Positions 1 to 13,360 of a DNA stretch of 64,000 nucleotides are shown piece after piece. The stretch is taken from positions 2,294,001 to 2,358,000 of the forward strand of contig NC_065898.1 of the NCBI RefSeq assembly GCF_905147045.1. The letters are read 5' to 3'. Under the pieces are notes generated by a model. The model made no database searches. It was given only the letters and a program-made list of their open reading frames with translations, and had not been told where the DNA came from. The DNA comes from Nymphalis io (Eukaryota > Arthropoda > Insecta > Lepidoptera > Nymphalidae). Both the position numbers and the translations under genes were made by a program. Numbering within the stretch: the stretch's first letter is position 1; each line of letters begins with the position of its first letter.

Positions 1-2312
1 ATTAGAACAATGGTTAATCAAGTTACATTTATAAATTAATTAAAATTATATATACTTAAAGAATTCTGAAAATTTATTATGAAAAACAAAGCCATGCTTC
101 AATATAACATCACGATTTAGTTTGTGTATAGTTTTCTAAAAAAGTGTAGAGTTATTTTGAATACCCTTTTATATTTATAGGTTAAAAAGGTCAAAGGTCA
201 ATGACATACACTTTATTCTAATCAACAATAAAAAATCTACTACAGGTTAGGAATGAAACACTTTGAACCTTAGAAGCATCGTTGAACGAAACTCGTACGT
301 ACATATTTAACAATTATATATAAACCTTTGTATATCATTAACTATCACTATTTAGTTCATATTTAAATCAATTCAACGGATATACATACATTTTTTTTAT
401 GTTAACAATTTAATTATACAAATTACATACACAGGCAAAGAATATTGAAATTGTTTCAGACATCATTATAAACATCATTAGTGCTAATGAAGAAATAAAT
501 AATATTCATTTATATTTTAGATAAGATTAAAAATACTTTATTTTTGTTTAATATAATTAAATTGAAAATTTCAATTCGTTTCTTTAAAATTATAAAATGT
601 ATTGCGAAACAGTTAACTTTTATTGCTCTATAATGCTACTTAATATTATTAAATGTGAAAGTTTTTGTTTATTTGTCATAGCGTCACACCCAGACGTGTA
701 AACAAATTCGAATTAAATTTCGGTATGTAATCATGAAATGTTTGCAAAGCGAACGCTCGAAATAATATATTAACTTTACTATTTATTTAAATTAACTATT
801 TGATTCATGAAAATAACAATTATTATTAACGATTAATTAACAGTTTAACTTTTTTCTTTAAAAGCCGAGAGAGTCCATTTGAAGAGGCAATGATTTTAAG
901 TCGCAATCAACATTTTTTACACGACTGCCCCAAAAAGGAGTTTAATGTTTTCGGGTTTTACGTATGGTTGTGAGTTTAAAAAGATTTCGATGAATGTTGT
1001 TGTTGAATGAGTTTCCTTAGAATACATCATCCCGTGTGACACCCTTTTTTTAATTTTTTGTCAGCGCAGTCGTGTTTTTTTAATTTTCGACATCGTTATA
1101 ATTAAATTATTTATATTGCAACCCTAAATCTGGCAGTAAGACGTCTGAAGGCTGTTATTACTATTTATAAAACAAAAAATTGTCTTACTAATATTATATA
1201 TGTAACATTTTGTGTTTTTAGATGGTCAAATCAAATTTGCTTAAAAAATCGATTTTGTTTTCGAATAGGTACTCTAATTACGTAAATAAGTAGGATAATT
1301 TAGGTGTTTTTTTATTATTTATAATTACATAAATTATTTAAAGCAAACATGAAAAATGTAAATGGGAGTCTACGGCGCGGAACTAGTATATATTATAATT
1401 ATTTTTAATAATTTATTTTTGAATAATTACCAAGATGAATATTATTTGGGATTTTCCAAAATATTTCGTTATTATATTGTAGCGACTAAACAAGTTTTTA
1501 ATTATTAAATTGACAGGTTTTTAATTTTTATATTACATAAATATTAAAATTTGTCATCAACCAAAATATAATAAATTTTAAAAATAAATTATTCTTAAAT
1601 TAAGGTCGTTTATTGCCTTGTTCATTAAATGAAGGATTTTGATCATAACAGGTCATTTTTAGGTCAACACTTAACTATATTATTATAATATTTAATATTA
1701 CGGATTAGGCATCGGTTATTACAGAATTTTTTTCTTGGATAAACGACATTCGATAAAAGAATCTTTATAAAAATTAATAAAAAACACGCTTTATTCGAAA
1801 AATAATAATATATGAAAACTTTTTTTAAGGATCTTGAAACGACTTATGCTCATAAATATGTATGAGATCCTCAGTTAATACGAGAACGGGTATTGAAACA
1901 CAATATAATATGAAATATACGACACAAATTATTCATAAAGAAAAACGAAAACATTTTATCCGATAAATTATAAATATGTATATAATATACTTATACACAT
2001 TTAAAAAAAAAAAACGCTATTATCGTCGAACACGGTTAATATTATATTTTCATTACAATAAATACTTCTTTCGCAATTACGATATGTTAATTAAAAAAAA
2101 TAATTGTTAGAATATATTTAAAATCATCTTCCCATGAAAGAAATAACAGCATAACCCCGTTACAAGACTACAACGCAACTGTTATATTTGTATTAAATAC
2201 ACACGGACATACATACGTTGTAAATATATAAAAAAAATCCAAGTCCAGTAACTTCAGTAGTTGTATGTATTGTAGACAGCCAATATAATATGAATATATA
2301 TTCCGATCCGAA
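1..2312. other. AT-rich DNA without a recognised gene
   Basis: No exon-like open frame, splice-bounded GC-rich block or RNA gene is visible. It is either intron or upstream DNA of the zinc-finger gene that starts to be visible at 5096, or plain intergenic sequence. A short stretch near 900-1040 is less AT-rich and looks like an old repeat, but I cannot assign it. Confidence 0.5.
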
Positions 2313-2612
2313 ACAGCCTGTGAATGTCCCACTGCTGGGCTAAAGGCCTCCTCTCCTCATTTTGAGGAGAAGGTTTTGGAGCTTATTCCACCACGCTGCT
2401 CCAATGCGGGTTGGTGGAATACACGTGTGGCAGAATTTCAGTGAAATTAGACACATGCAGGTTTCCTCACGATGTTTTCCTTCACCGTAAAGCACGAGAT
2501 GAATTATAATCACAAATTAATGCACATGAAAATTCAGTGGTGCTTGCCCGGGTTTGAACTCACGATCATCGGTTAAGATTCACGCGTTCTTACCACTGGG
2601 GCATCTCGGCTT
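2313..2612 (-). mobile_element. SINE B copy (tRNA-derived)
   Basis: On the minus strand the head carries a Pol III A-box-like segment (GATGCCCCAGTGGTAAGAAC) and a B-box-like segment (GAGTTCAAACCCGGGC). The body is shared with copies at 10972, 41594, 46596 and 57165. The other end reads AGCAGTGGGACATTCACAGG. About 300 bp and nearly full length. Confidence 0.85.
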
Positions 2613-4319
2613 TTTTTTTTTTAAAAAAATATATATTACCTTTTCGATTTTCCACTGGCAGTTCTAATTACTAATGCTTCTTACATTGCCAGTGTTAATC
2701 GACAGATACACTTATCGTCAGCCAATTTACTGATATGCTAAATAAAAATTTAAGGGTATAATCGGAACCTCGAGAGATTAAAATTTAAATAAACCGTATT
2801 TTATATTGCACGTTATACTACTTACATAGGACCACCAGTCTTTAATAAAAATAATATTTAAACATTTTTACGATAATAAATGTTGGAATTTTAAAATTTT
2901 TAAGATAATAATGACGCATTTATTTCGCGAGGCGAAACAACAATAGAACGGTCTCAAGACAATAATTTAGTGTAATTTCCTTTCACGGCTCACAATTTAA
3001 TAGCGAGTCTCCGCTTGTAAGTAGATACTTGCAATAAAATGGGAAACACTGTCATACTTTTATTAAAACAAAGTCTTTTATTTTAAACAAAGCAACTGTA
3101 TCCATTTTTTATTTCGTTTAAAAAAAAAAAAACAACTATACTGATAAATGGAAGGTTTGGCTTTGTAATGTTTAACAGAAAAACTACTAAACAAATATAC
3201 ATAAAACTTATACCAGAAGTAGCAGCGCGTTTCGGAGAAGGAAGTATATAGTATCTTTTATATATATACATTAATATCTGACTGACTGAATGACATATTA
3301 ACGCACAGCTGAAACTACATTGGGGGGGGGGGCTAGCACCATTTGCTTAGGGAAACCCACTCAGGGTTCCTTATAAAAAGTAGATTAGCACTTAGGTAGG
3401 ATTTTTGTAGATTTTACCCCTAAGGTAGTAAAAGGGGATGAAAGTTTGTATGGAAATCCTTAATTTCGATAAAAGAGCTATGCAAATTCTGAGTTATGAC
3501 GCGAGCGAGATTTAAGTTTCAGTTCTTCGTAATTTCACCCGCTTTAAATTTAGTGACACGCTTGAATTTCACGTTCTTGTATAGTATATAATTTTTTTTG
3601 CTCAATTTAAATAAAGAATTTAAATATCTAAATTATTTTTCTGAACGTTATTTAAATGTGCGTAATTACATCGTACAGTTAAATAAACGATTTATCACAC
3701 AATCGAATTTAATGTTAACGGATGTGGAAGACACGTGGAAAAATATTATTCTTAGTTTAAAATTAATTTATACCATTTAACATTTATTCTAACAAATGTT
3801 ACAATTAATGCCTTTTGAAATTAAAACGCATGAGTGATCGTTGCAAAGTAATGAGGAATATTTACTAACGTTTTTTTTAAATATTTTACATATATGCAAA
3901 TCAAATTGCATATATGTAAAATATTTGCTTTAATATACGTAATGTCTGCATAATATAGAAAAATTCAATTTAAAACAATTTATGTTTCTTATGAATAGGG
4001 AAAAAATCATACAAGACATTTAATTTTAAAACTATTTAAATAAGAATTATTTACATTGAGAATTTAAATAAGTACGAGTTAAATTAAAAAATATATTTTG
4101 TATGTAAAAATCATGGTCGAGTGCAAAGCTAGTGGTCTCTAATCGTATTTCATCTTTGAATCTGAATATTTTTATATAGCAAAACAGTATAAAAAAAAAC
4201 TATTTTTTTTATAAATAATATTGTCAAAAACAAACTAAATGCTTGTAAGTGCGTGCAGTGCGTGCGTGTTAACTTTGCAATGTATAACATGTAATTTATA
4301 TAATTTTATAATTATAATA
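2613..4319. other. Non-coding AT-rich stretch
   Basis: Contains one repeat (3245-3550) and a perfect hairpin with 21-bp arms at 3879-3899 and 3906-3926. The short open frames here (for example 3598-3780) have AT-driven composition and no recognisable domain, so I do not call them genes. Confidence 0.5.
3245..3550 (+). repeat. Dispersed lepidopteran-type repeat, degenerate
   Basis: Begins near ATCTGACTGACTGAATGACA and runs through a block containing GGGGATGAAAGTTTGTATGG. I recognise this word order from dispersed repeats in lepidopteran genomes, but no second copy lies in this window, so the call rests on recall rather than comparison. Confidence 0.45.
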
Positions 4320-4912
4320 ATATCCTGGGACATTTTTCACACACGGAAATCTGATCCCAAATTAAGCTTGTACAGAGCTTGTACTATGGAAACCAGACAA
4401 CTGATATACTACATATACTATTATTCTTTTGTAAATACATACATATATAGATAATTACACGCAGACTCAGGCTTGAAACAGACATGTTCATGCACACAAA
4501 TATTTGTGTGCATGAACATGTCTGGTGGCTTTACTGGTGGTAGAGCTTTGTGCAAGCTCGTCTGGGTAGGTACCACCCACTCATCAGATATTCTACCGCA
4601 AAACAGCAATACTTGATATTGTTGTGTTCCGGTTTGAAGGGTGAGTGAGCCAGTGTAATTACAGGCACAAGGGACATAAAATCTTAGTTCCCAAGGTTGG
4701 TGGCGCATTGGCTATAAGCGATGGTTGACATTTCTTAGAATGCCAATGTCTAAGGGCGTTTGGTGACCACTTACCATCAGGTTGCCCATATGCTCGTCCA
4801 CCTTTCTATTCTATAAAAAAAAAAAAAAAAAATATCTGTCCTGGGTGGGAATCGAACCCATAACCTTCGGCGTGAAAGGCAAGCATCCACCAACCACGCC
4901 AACCGGCTTCTC
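4320..4912 (-). mobile_element. SINE C copy split by a SINE A insertion
   Basis: The two parts (4320-4524 and 4834-4912) together match, in reverse, the uninterrupted SINE C at 44420-44690. The tRNA-like head at 4834-4912 includes the B-box-like segment GGGTTCGATTCCCACCC on the minus strand. The body contains the shared words CAACTGATATACTACATATA and TTCCATAGT or its reverse. SINE A (4531-4833) sits between the parts. An inverted duplication marks the junction at 4479-4524. Confidence 0.8.
4531..4833 (+). mobile_element. SINE A copy with poly-A tail
   Basis: Reads from CTGGTGGTAGAGCTTTGTGC to a poly-A run at 4815-4832. It is nearly identical to the copies at 6121 and 39444 and to reverse copies at 30101 and 42084. 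It is nested in SINE C, so it is the younger insertion. No coding capacity: the apparent reverse-strand frame is shared by every copy. Confidence 0.85.
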
Positions 4913-5095
4913 ATATTATAAAATTTTAAAATGTTACTATAAATAATTAAAACTATTTAAAAATTTCTATGTCAATTAAATATATTCAACAAAAATTAAT
5001 AAGGATATATTCAACTGACATAATATATTTTTAAATTATGAATATATTTTTTTAAACTGAAATGATTATTATGTTATAATATGTGATTTTTTCAG

Positions 5096-5297
5096 GTGCC
5101 ACTAACTCAAATCACGGCAGCAACGAATCTAAGATTGACGACTTGAAGGCCGGTGGTATCAAGGTGGTCCAGCTGGCGGTTCTGCAAAAACCCACCAACA
5201 ATGAACACGACGATTCAGACGGTGAGGTGCTAGAGCTCGCTGTTACCATTTATATATGTAGACTAAACATATATATACTTGAAACTTAGCCTGTAAA

Positions 5298-5371
<74 letters not shown>

Positions 5372-8300
5372 GTTAAATTTTGGCTTTAAATGCCTGTTTC
5401 CACCGTTTATGGAGTACACTATGGTGTAGTGTACTCCATAAAGTTTGATGGTGAATGGTTGAAGCGTGGCTCTTCATTTCAATAAAAGGATCATATAATG
5501 GAAAATTAATAAAATTACAGATAGCAAATATGTTTAGTTAGAACGCTATAGTTTAGATATAAGGTGGTAAAATAGAATTGATATGACTCATGTTGCAGAA
5601 AAAGGCAAACCAGGAATGGACGACGATGAAGAAACAGATTCGAGCGGTTCACTATCAGATACAGCGGCCAACGAGTCGCAGGACGGCCGGCCACATGTGT
5701 GCGACATCTGCGATGTTAGGTAACGACATTATTATATCATAACTCGACTTGTGTGTGTGTGTTGTGTGCATTATAAGTTAAGAGTTTTCTGTGAAGAAAT
5801 TCCTTAAAGCCCGAAATTTGAAAGACCTAACACTACAACTGCTTGCACACTCATGACTCGGTGCGCACATAACCGAACTTTCCTGTCGTGATGGATTGCT
5901 GTCCATCGAATTATGAGACTTCTTCACTATAATATCTATTGTTCAGATGGTCAGTCTCCATTGACGTTGGCTGCGCTTATCAAAATCGGTCCGGACGATA
6001 TCATCATTACGTCATATTGAAAAAACTTATTGTTACCCGACATACAAATTACTACACTTTAAATTTAATTTTACTGGTTTACGGGTTGACTAGTGAGATA
6101 GTGAGATACTAGTGAGATAGATTACTGGTGGTAGGGCTTTGTGCAAGCTCGTCTGAGTAGGTACCACCCACTCATCAGATATTCTACCGCAAAACAGCAA
6201 TACTTGATATTGTTGTGTTCCGGTTTGAAGGGTGAGTGAGCCAGTGTAATTACAGGCACAAGGGACATAAAATCTTAGTTCCCAAGGTTGGTGGCGCATT
6301 GGATATGTAAGCGATGGTTGACATTTCTTACAATGCCAATGTCTAAGAGCGTTGGTGACCACTTACCATCAGGTGGCCCAAATGCTCGTCCGCCTTCCTA
6401 TTCTATAAAAAAAAAAAAGTCAGTAATTATCAGGAGGAACACATAAATCGCACACGGTTGCTCTTACCTCAACAGTGTATGGGTTGGCTTATTCCATTAC
6501 TGAGGTCCTCCTCCGGCAGCGAGTATGGCCTCGTGCTCTATTGTACGTACTAGTAAGAAATGAGAGGGGGGGGGGGAGGTAAACAAAAAACATCTCAACA
6601 GCGTCGTAGTACATCGGCGACGGTGACCTTTTTGATAACTTACCATCAACAAGCCCTATTGGCTAGTTTATATTCCTTAAATAAAGTATGAATAATATGA
6701 ATAACTCGTATCGCACTACACCTCGGCCCCTAACGCCCCGTGCGCAGGTTCGCGCGCTCGTCGCACCTGACGCGCCACCGCCTCACGCACACGGGCGAGC
6801 GCCCCTTCACGTGCGGCGGCTGCGGGCGCTCCTTCGCGCGCTCCGACAAGCTGCGCGTGCACACCAAGATCTGCGAGCGGGTCAGTACACGCGCACGTAT
6901 CGTTTATTCCTCCCGAATCCTTCGCACTTCCCTCGTCCCTCCCATACCCGAGCTCCTATTCCTAGCGATGCTTGCACTATGACTCATGTTTTAACACTAA
7001 CGCTTTGAAATAATACTAAAATCTATCCGACTAAACCAATCGTAAACTATTATTATAATGTCGTATACTTTTTGCATCGATACAAATACCGTATAATATA
7101 ATTTGACGATTTCAGTGATCTTTCTTCTTCTATAACAATTTAACAGCACGCTTTTTCAATGAAATTACTTTTCTACTATAAACAATAATAACTAGTTATC
7201 AAATTGTAAAATCTTATAAAATCAGTATTTTTTTTAAATAAAAAGTTATAAGATATTTTTTATATATATTTTTTAAAAGTTAAATCTATTATATTGTTAT
7301 ATGTACTCGAAACACGTAGTAGTTTGCCTAAATTAGCTCAAATTGACCATCGATGCAAAAAGACTAACAGAACACAACGCTAATCAGATATTATTTCAAA
7401 ACGTTAGGTGCAATCAAAACAAATAAAACTTCTCCAGGAGGACCCGACGGTGGACATGGCCAACGAGGTGAAGCGCGAGAACAACTCGGAGGTGATGTCG
7501 GGGATGGTCCGCACCACGCACCGCGAGTCGGGCCACCTCGTGTTCACGGCCAGCGGGGACGTCATGCTGCCGCCGCGCGGGCAGGTCGTGCTCAACACGA
7601 CGCTGGAGCCCGTGCGCAACGAGCTGCTGGGCGGCGACCTGCTGGAGCCGCCGCGCCGCGGGCGGGGCCGGCCGCGCAAGACGCCGCTGCCGCTCACGCC
7701 CAAGGTCAAGAAGCGCCGCGGCCGCCCGCCCAAGACCTCGCTCGGTACGTAGCGCGCCGCGCCCGCGTACGCGCCGGGCCCGCGCTCATGTCCCCGTCTG
7801 TGCAGACATGGAGGGCTGCGTGCTGACCAGCGGCGCCGTGGCCGGCGGGGCGCTCACGGGCCACCAGCTGCTGCTCAAGCGGAAGCGCGGACGGCCGCCG
7901 AAGAACTACTTCCTGCCGCGATCTGGTCAGTACACAGCCACACGGCGGTATGCGAATCGGTTCCATTAGACTTAAGATAACTTTAAAATATATAATATAA
8001 ATAAAACAAAGGATTTCGATCTTGCCACTGGAACTGCGAAATTCTTTAATGTTTTTATGTATTTATCAGATTATCTCCTTCGCTTACTTATATGTAGTGT
8101 TTTATAAGTTTTTTCTACATAAAAAAACACATTAGTAAATTTAAATTCCAGTAAATAGCAAATCGACATGACGTCATTGTTTTCATAACCTTTATTTGAA
8201 CAGCATCTCTAACATTCTATTTACTCGGATAATATAAAAGCATTAGTTGCTTGTGCATATTGGTTTCGTATTTTTTTTAAATTAATAATTAATTATTTTT

Positions 8301-10701
8301 ATTAAAACATTACTATTTGTCAATTTTAATTTTCTCTGTCACAGAGAAGGCATAAGTATTCCTATTTTAAAAATATCAGTTTTCTCCGAATTTTAAAATT
8401 AGAAATTTCTCTCAATCATAAGTCATGTATGTACATGTAATAAATAATAATAATAATAATATAATATCTAATATCGAAATTCGGGTGCGGTGGACAATTT
8501 AAAAACTTGAAATACATTAAAAAGAACAAAACATAACTAACTAAATTATTATTACGGAAATTATCTTATGAATATGTTAAAAAACTGAAGGAAAAACCCA
8601 TTTACAGGTCATTATATTTTGCTAATCTTGTCTAAAATTCATATGGAAGACTAAAATGAGTCAACATTTTTTACCTATGATTAATCGTCTAATAAAACAT
8701 GAACAATAACCTAACATTCCGTGTAACTTTAAAACTATTATAAATTCTATTTCGTTTATTAATAAGGTCGATAATCAATTGGCTATTTTTTTCCCGTTAA
8801 TTTGTCTCGTAGGATGTGTAACTTTAACAGAGTTTATTGTTTCGTGTGAGTGAGTGTGTGTGTGTGTGTGTGTGCGTGCAAATACTGTGCCTCATAGCAT
8901 TTGCTTTTTGTTTTTTTTTTCTTTTATATCTCATGCAATCCATTTGATTTTTTGTACGATCAAAAAGGAACACATTAGAACACCATCGTTACTTATTCAC
9001 TTGTGTATACTCTAATTTCAAATGATGAACAATATATATTTATTTTAAATTGTAAATATAGCTATTTGATGGTAAGCGGTACCAATACCCATTGATATTA
9101 TTGGCTTTACATTGTATCACCATGTTCTTTTGAAGTTGTTACGGCCCTTGTCCCTGCAGTGTCACTGGCTGACCCTTCAAACCAGAACAGAACAATACTT
9201 TAGTATGAGTTGGTGGCACCTACCCAGACGGGGTCAATGACCTACCACTTTTATATTGTTATCTCTTTTTTAGCTTAAAAAAGACAGTGTCAATTCTAGT
9301 AATGTGAAATTAGATTTTATTTTTAACGCAATTAGCTGAATATAAGCATTTTGCTAATGTGGTGGATTCAAATTTATACCGTTGATATTCGATTTAAAAA
9401 AAAAATACTATAATAGAAGTTCAAACAAATGAAAAACAAATATAATGGATTGAATGTGATATGTGTATTGGCGTAGAGAAGTTGATAGTTCTCTTACTTT
9501 CATAATTTTTAATTTCCGTAAATATCAAATTAAACACAACGAAATTTATGAATTATTTAATATTGAAATATATATTTATAATATAATACATTTGCTTTTT
9601 AATGAAAAATAACTGCGCTGAACACAAGACGCTGAGCTAATGAAGTCTTTCCTTAGGTATGGATATGTCAATACCGATCCAGTACGGGCTAGCCGCGGAA
9701 GTGAGCAAGATTTGTTAGTATCACACATTCAATGGCATGTCAAACTAAATTATCATTAAAATAAATAAAATGGGGACGTGTCAGTACTAATCGGTATTTG
9801 TATACTGTGATACTAAAATCATTATTTTAATTATTAGTAGAATATTTTTTTCTGGTGACGGTACTTTTTAACAGGAATTTACTTGTTTTTTTATGTATGT
9901 ATAGGTGAAGTTTAAGTATATAAAGGTGGTTCGTTGTTGATTATTTACTTTCCTCTTAATACTAACTTGTGATGTGTTAAGAATTTTATATTATATCTGA
10001 ATTACCGTATGAACTGTTTTATCATACTAACATGCCTGCTTCGCCTGTGTCTAATAAATAACAATTATATATTGAGGTATATGCATGTAAAATGTGAAAA
10101 AAATATGTGGAGTCGTTTAGCAATCTCATTGCCGTAAAACGAAACCTAAGTATTTTAGTAAGAAAATGTATTTCTAAGATAGCATGTATATGTCCCGGGA
10201 CAATATTTGGAAACGATCAAGTAACAGTCGCGCAATAAACACTAAACGTACATACCACTTCCAGACGGGCGACCCAACGAAAACTACAACGCGACGAACC
10301 TGCCGTTCGGCGACTTCTCCTACCTGACCGAGATGATGTACAACCCGCTGGCGTACTCGTACGGCGTGACCAGCGTGGACCCCGACCGCAACGTGGACGC
10401 CGACCAGAGCGGCGCCACCGACGCGTCGCACGAGCGCACCATCGACGTGTCGTCGTCCTCGTCCGACGACGACGACGCCAGCCGCGCCGAGCCCGACGAG
10501 CCGCCGCCCGCCGACGCGCAGGTCATGACGGTGGGCGACTGCCAGATCGTCAAGCTGCCGCCCGGCTGCGACGACAAGGACGACAAGCCGGACCCGGCGC
10601 CGGCCGAGCCGGGCGTGCCGGCCGCCGCGCCCAGCTCCGTCACCATCACGCCCATCACCACCGTGGGCGACTGCACCATCCGGCCGGTCGAGAACACATA
10701 A
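5096..10701 (+). CDS. C2H2 zinc-finger protein with three AT-hooks (3' six exons)
   Basis: Exons are 5096-5221, 5599-5719, 6748-6880, 7438-7744, 7806-7925 and 10265-10701, all with AG/GT borders and matching phase. They give about 413 residues ending at TAA 10699-10701. Order: an acidic, Ser-rich N part; a canonical finger split across exons 2 and 3 (CDICDVRF...HLTRHRLTH); the TGERPF linker; and a second finger ending H-TKI-C, which is C2HC rather than C2H2. Three AT-hooks follow (RGRGRPRK, KKRRGRPPK, KRKRGRPPK in exons 4-5). The last exon is acidic, with Asp/Ser and Pro/Ala runs. The protein is probably a nuclear DNA-binding regulator: fingers contact the major groove and AT-hooks the AT-rich minor groove. 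The first visible exon has an acceptor and enters mid-codon, so the start lies upstream and was not found. Orthology is not recognised. Confidence 0.85.
5300..5368. repeat. (TA)n microsatellite
   Basis: About 34 uninterrupted TA dinucleotides in the intron 79 bp after the first visible zinc-finger-gene exon. Confidence 0.95.
6121..6418 (+). mobile_element. SINE A copy with poly-A tail
   Basis: Near-full-length copy, from TTACTGGTGGTAGGGCTTTG to a poly-A tail at about 6407-6418. It lies in the intron between the exons that together encode the first zinc finger. Confidence 0.85.
7926..10264 (+). other. Last intron of the zinc-finger gene
   Basis: A 2.3 kb AT-rich intron. It holds a GT dinucleotide run near 8848-8872 and a decayed reverse SINE A at 9063-9250 (recognisable by TTCAAACCAGAACAGAACAA and CACCTACCCAGACGG). 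Nothing else could be supported. Confidence 0.7.
9063..9250 (-). mobile_element. Old SINE A copy
   Basis: Diverged and truncated relative to the copies at 30101 and 42084, but in the same word order. Confidence 0.7.
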
Positions 10702-13360
10702 TGTGAGAACCTTAGGGTCTACCCCGTCCTCTTGATACCCTTCAAGTGGAAATAGATTGAGAAATGTGCGAAGTGAACGGACTTTTATGTTTCGTTTGTA
10801 CACTCGTAGGCCGACGGTACTGCGCCGGTCCAGCCCTTGATACGTTTTTGTATGACATTCCATAATTTAGTTATTGAGTAATCGATTAATTGAAATTATT
10901 ATTTATTAACCTATTCGTAAAATGTTACACTGAGTTGTGATAATTAAAAGCAACCGTTTGTAATCCTTTTAGATGGCCTAGTGGTAAGAACGCGTGAATC
11001 TTAACCGATGATCGTGGGTTCAAACCCGGGCAAGCACCACTGAATTTTCATGTGGTTAATTTGTGATTATAATTCATCTCGTGCTTGACGGTGAAGGAAA
11101 ACATCGTGAGGAAACCTGCATGTGTCTAATTTCACTGAAATTCTGCCACATGTGTATTCCACCAACCCGCATTGGAGCAGCGTGGTGGAATAAGCTCCAA
11201 ACCTTCTCCTCAAAAAGAGGTGCGGAGGCCTTTAGCCCAGCAGTGGGACATTCACAGGCTGTTACGGTATATTTAAAAAAAAAACTAACAGTTCGTTCAC
11301 AAACAATTTCGATATGTCACTATTACATAAATAATAGTGACATACAATCTATACCAGTTTCCGATTTCGTCCATTTTGTTCCGAACAAAATATCCTATTT
11401 ACGTATAGGTACGAACGTCTTCCTGCAACGGCTCTAACGAAATGGATGAAACTCTTTACTATTTGCTCTTGTACTTCTGGGGTAGACACTAAGAAATATT
11501 ATTATTGTGGTAGCATTCGTGTGGAGGGTCGGTCGGCCGTCGTCGTTTCATATCCCGATGCAATCGATGTTCACTAGCGCTTTAATGGATGGTAGATTTT
11601 TGATTGTTAAATAAGAAATTGCTTGTGCCATCATTCTCAAGACTATGAGTGTCTTAGGGGAAAATATAACGCAATCATGGAACAGGTGTGTGGAATTAGA
11701 ATTATGTCTTCCTAACTGTTTAGTGTTAATGCTTTTTATTGAATATCGCGTACACTTTACATACTGCGGCGATGTTCCTCGTTCAAGTCTACGTATCAGC
11801 GGCCTAATCGTGGTTCTGAAATGCTACTACAATGATCGAAACGAAGTGAATAATACAAAAAAAAAACTAAGTGACTGTCGAAAATGCATTTAAATTGGTG
11901 ATGTAATTTATTGAACAGGAGATTTAATTGTAATTGCTAAAGCTTTACAAAGACATTAGAAAACATGGCATCGATGTGATTTTTTCACAGGTAGATAACG
12001 ACGACCTATAATGCGACTACGTTAAGACGACATTGGCATATTCGTTAAATGTTCACGATCACCGGTCCAGTAGCGATCGCTAAATGATTGGCAAGTGACG
12101 TCACATTACAGTCAAACGTGGTCGCATTATCGTTCGTCGCTCCGATATGTATAATCTGAGCCATATTAAACATAGTTATAGTTTAAGATTTTATATGTAT
12201 GTAGAAGTATTTTCCTAATGTCACACACGTATGCCATGTTTTTTAAATGTTTAAACAACAGATATACTCATTCTGACACAATCATTAAGAACAAATGTCA
12301 CAACAATTAACATTTTACATGAAAACCCGGGAATAACTGCCACTTTACACGTAAAATTGATTATTTATAATAATAAATAATAATTGTGAAGTAGGAAAGT
12401 GTAGTTTCCACGGACGAGTACGAGTAGTTATCTATTAGTGAGACTTGAATGCAATTGAATATATAATGAGGTTTTCATGTACAATGTAATCATATATAAT
12501 AATCACTATAGATTTATAATATTTTCCGAAACTCTACATAGAGGAGTAATAAATATTTACTAAATATTGTAATGATGGAACGTAGATATATAATATTGTA
12601 CTGTGTTGCCTTCAGCGTATTTCGTACTTATGTTAAGCTAGTTGCCCACTAAGCCACCGCGGTGTGTAAAGCGGTTTACAGATCTCAGTGAGCTTGAATT
12701 GTAATATCAAGCCTAATTTTATGATGTGTATACAATATGATATACGCTTACGTGGGTAGCGTTCATATTAAGAATTATAAACGGTGATTAGTTGACGAAT
12801 GGTCGATATTCTGTTCCCCCTCCCCGAAATACTGACAAATCGTTATTTTAGGATCGAAATTTTTTTAGTAGTTTTAATAATTATTCATAAGTAGCGTCTG
12901 ATTGGCTGTCTATTATAATTAATATTCGTAATATAAGTTTTAATGAGCGTGTCTATTAATATCGCGGCGATATATTTGTTAATGGCGATACAAAACCGCG
13001 TTATAAATAAAGACGAGATATTTTGGAATTATTTTGCTAATAATAAAATATGTTAAAATGAATCAATTGAAGTATTGGAGTTATCGTGTAGTAAGCACAC
13101 GCTGTTTCGCCTTTCCATGTCTAAATGTATCAATCTCTGTGAATATTAGATCGTAGAGCGTAGTGTCTTAGACTTAAAAAAAAAATATATTCTAAATATT
13201 ATAAACTCGGCAACACCACACGAACAAGTGATACGAAGTTAGCTAATTATTTTAGCAGAACGTTTTATGAACGTAATATATAATAACATATATTTCTTTA
13301 ATCATTTTGCTGTAATGTGTAATCGTAGAGTTAATGTAACGCAGTATGCAATAAAGGACC
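10702..13360 (+). other. Probable 3' UTR of the zinc-finger gene
   Basis: Follows the TAA directly. A SINE B copy lies at 10972-11283 and a 13-bp-arm hairpin at 11313-11344. Several AATAAA-like signals are present; a plausible distal one is in GCAATAAAGG near 13350. The UTR end is inferred. No second coding sequence is visible. Confidence 0.4.
10972..11283 (+). mobile_element. SINE B copy (tRNA-derived)
   Basis: The head reads GATGGCCTAGTGGTAAGAAC (A box) and GTGGGTTCAAACCCGGGC (B box). The body and the 3' part (CCCAGCAGTGGGACATTCAC) match the other SINE B copies. Confidence 0.88.

Noticed and set aside
4421..4708. Recurring 90-95-codon reverse frame (also at 6090, 39400 and 42194)
   Set aside because: It follows SINE A copies wherever they occur and has no upstream start context or domain; a repeat-derived frame.
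10174..10863. 229-codon minus-strand frame opposite the last zinc-finger-gene exon
   Set aside because: Val/Arg/Gly-rich antisense shadow of a GC-rich exon; the plus-strand frame has matching splice phase and continuity.
10972..11045. Functional tRNA gene
   Set aside because: A and B boxes are present, but the same sequence with a 200-bp shared body occurs many times; it is the head of SINE B. The same holds for 44425-44500 (SINE C).
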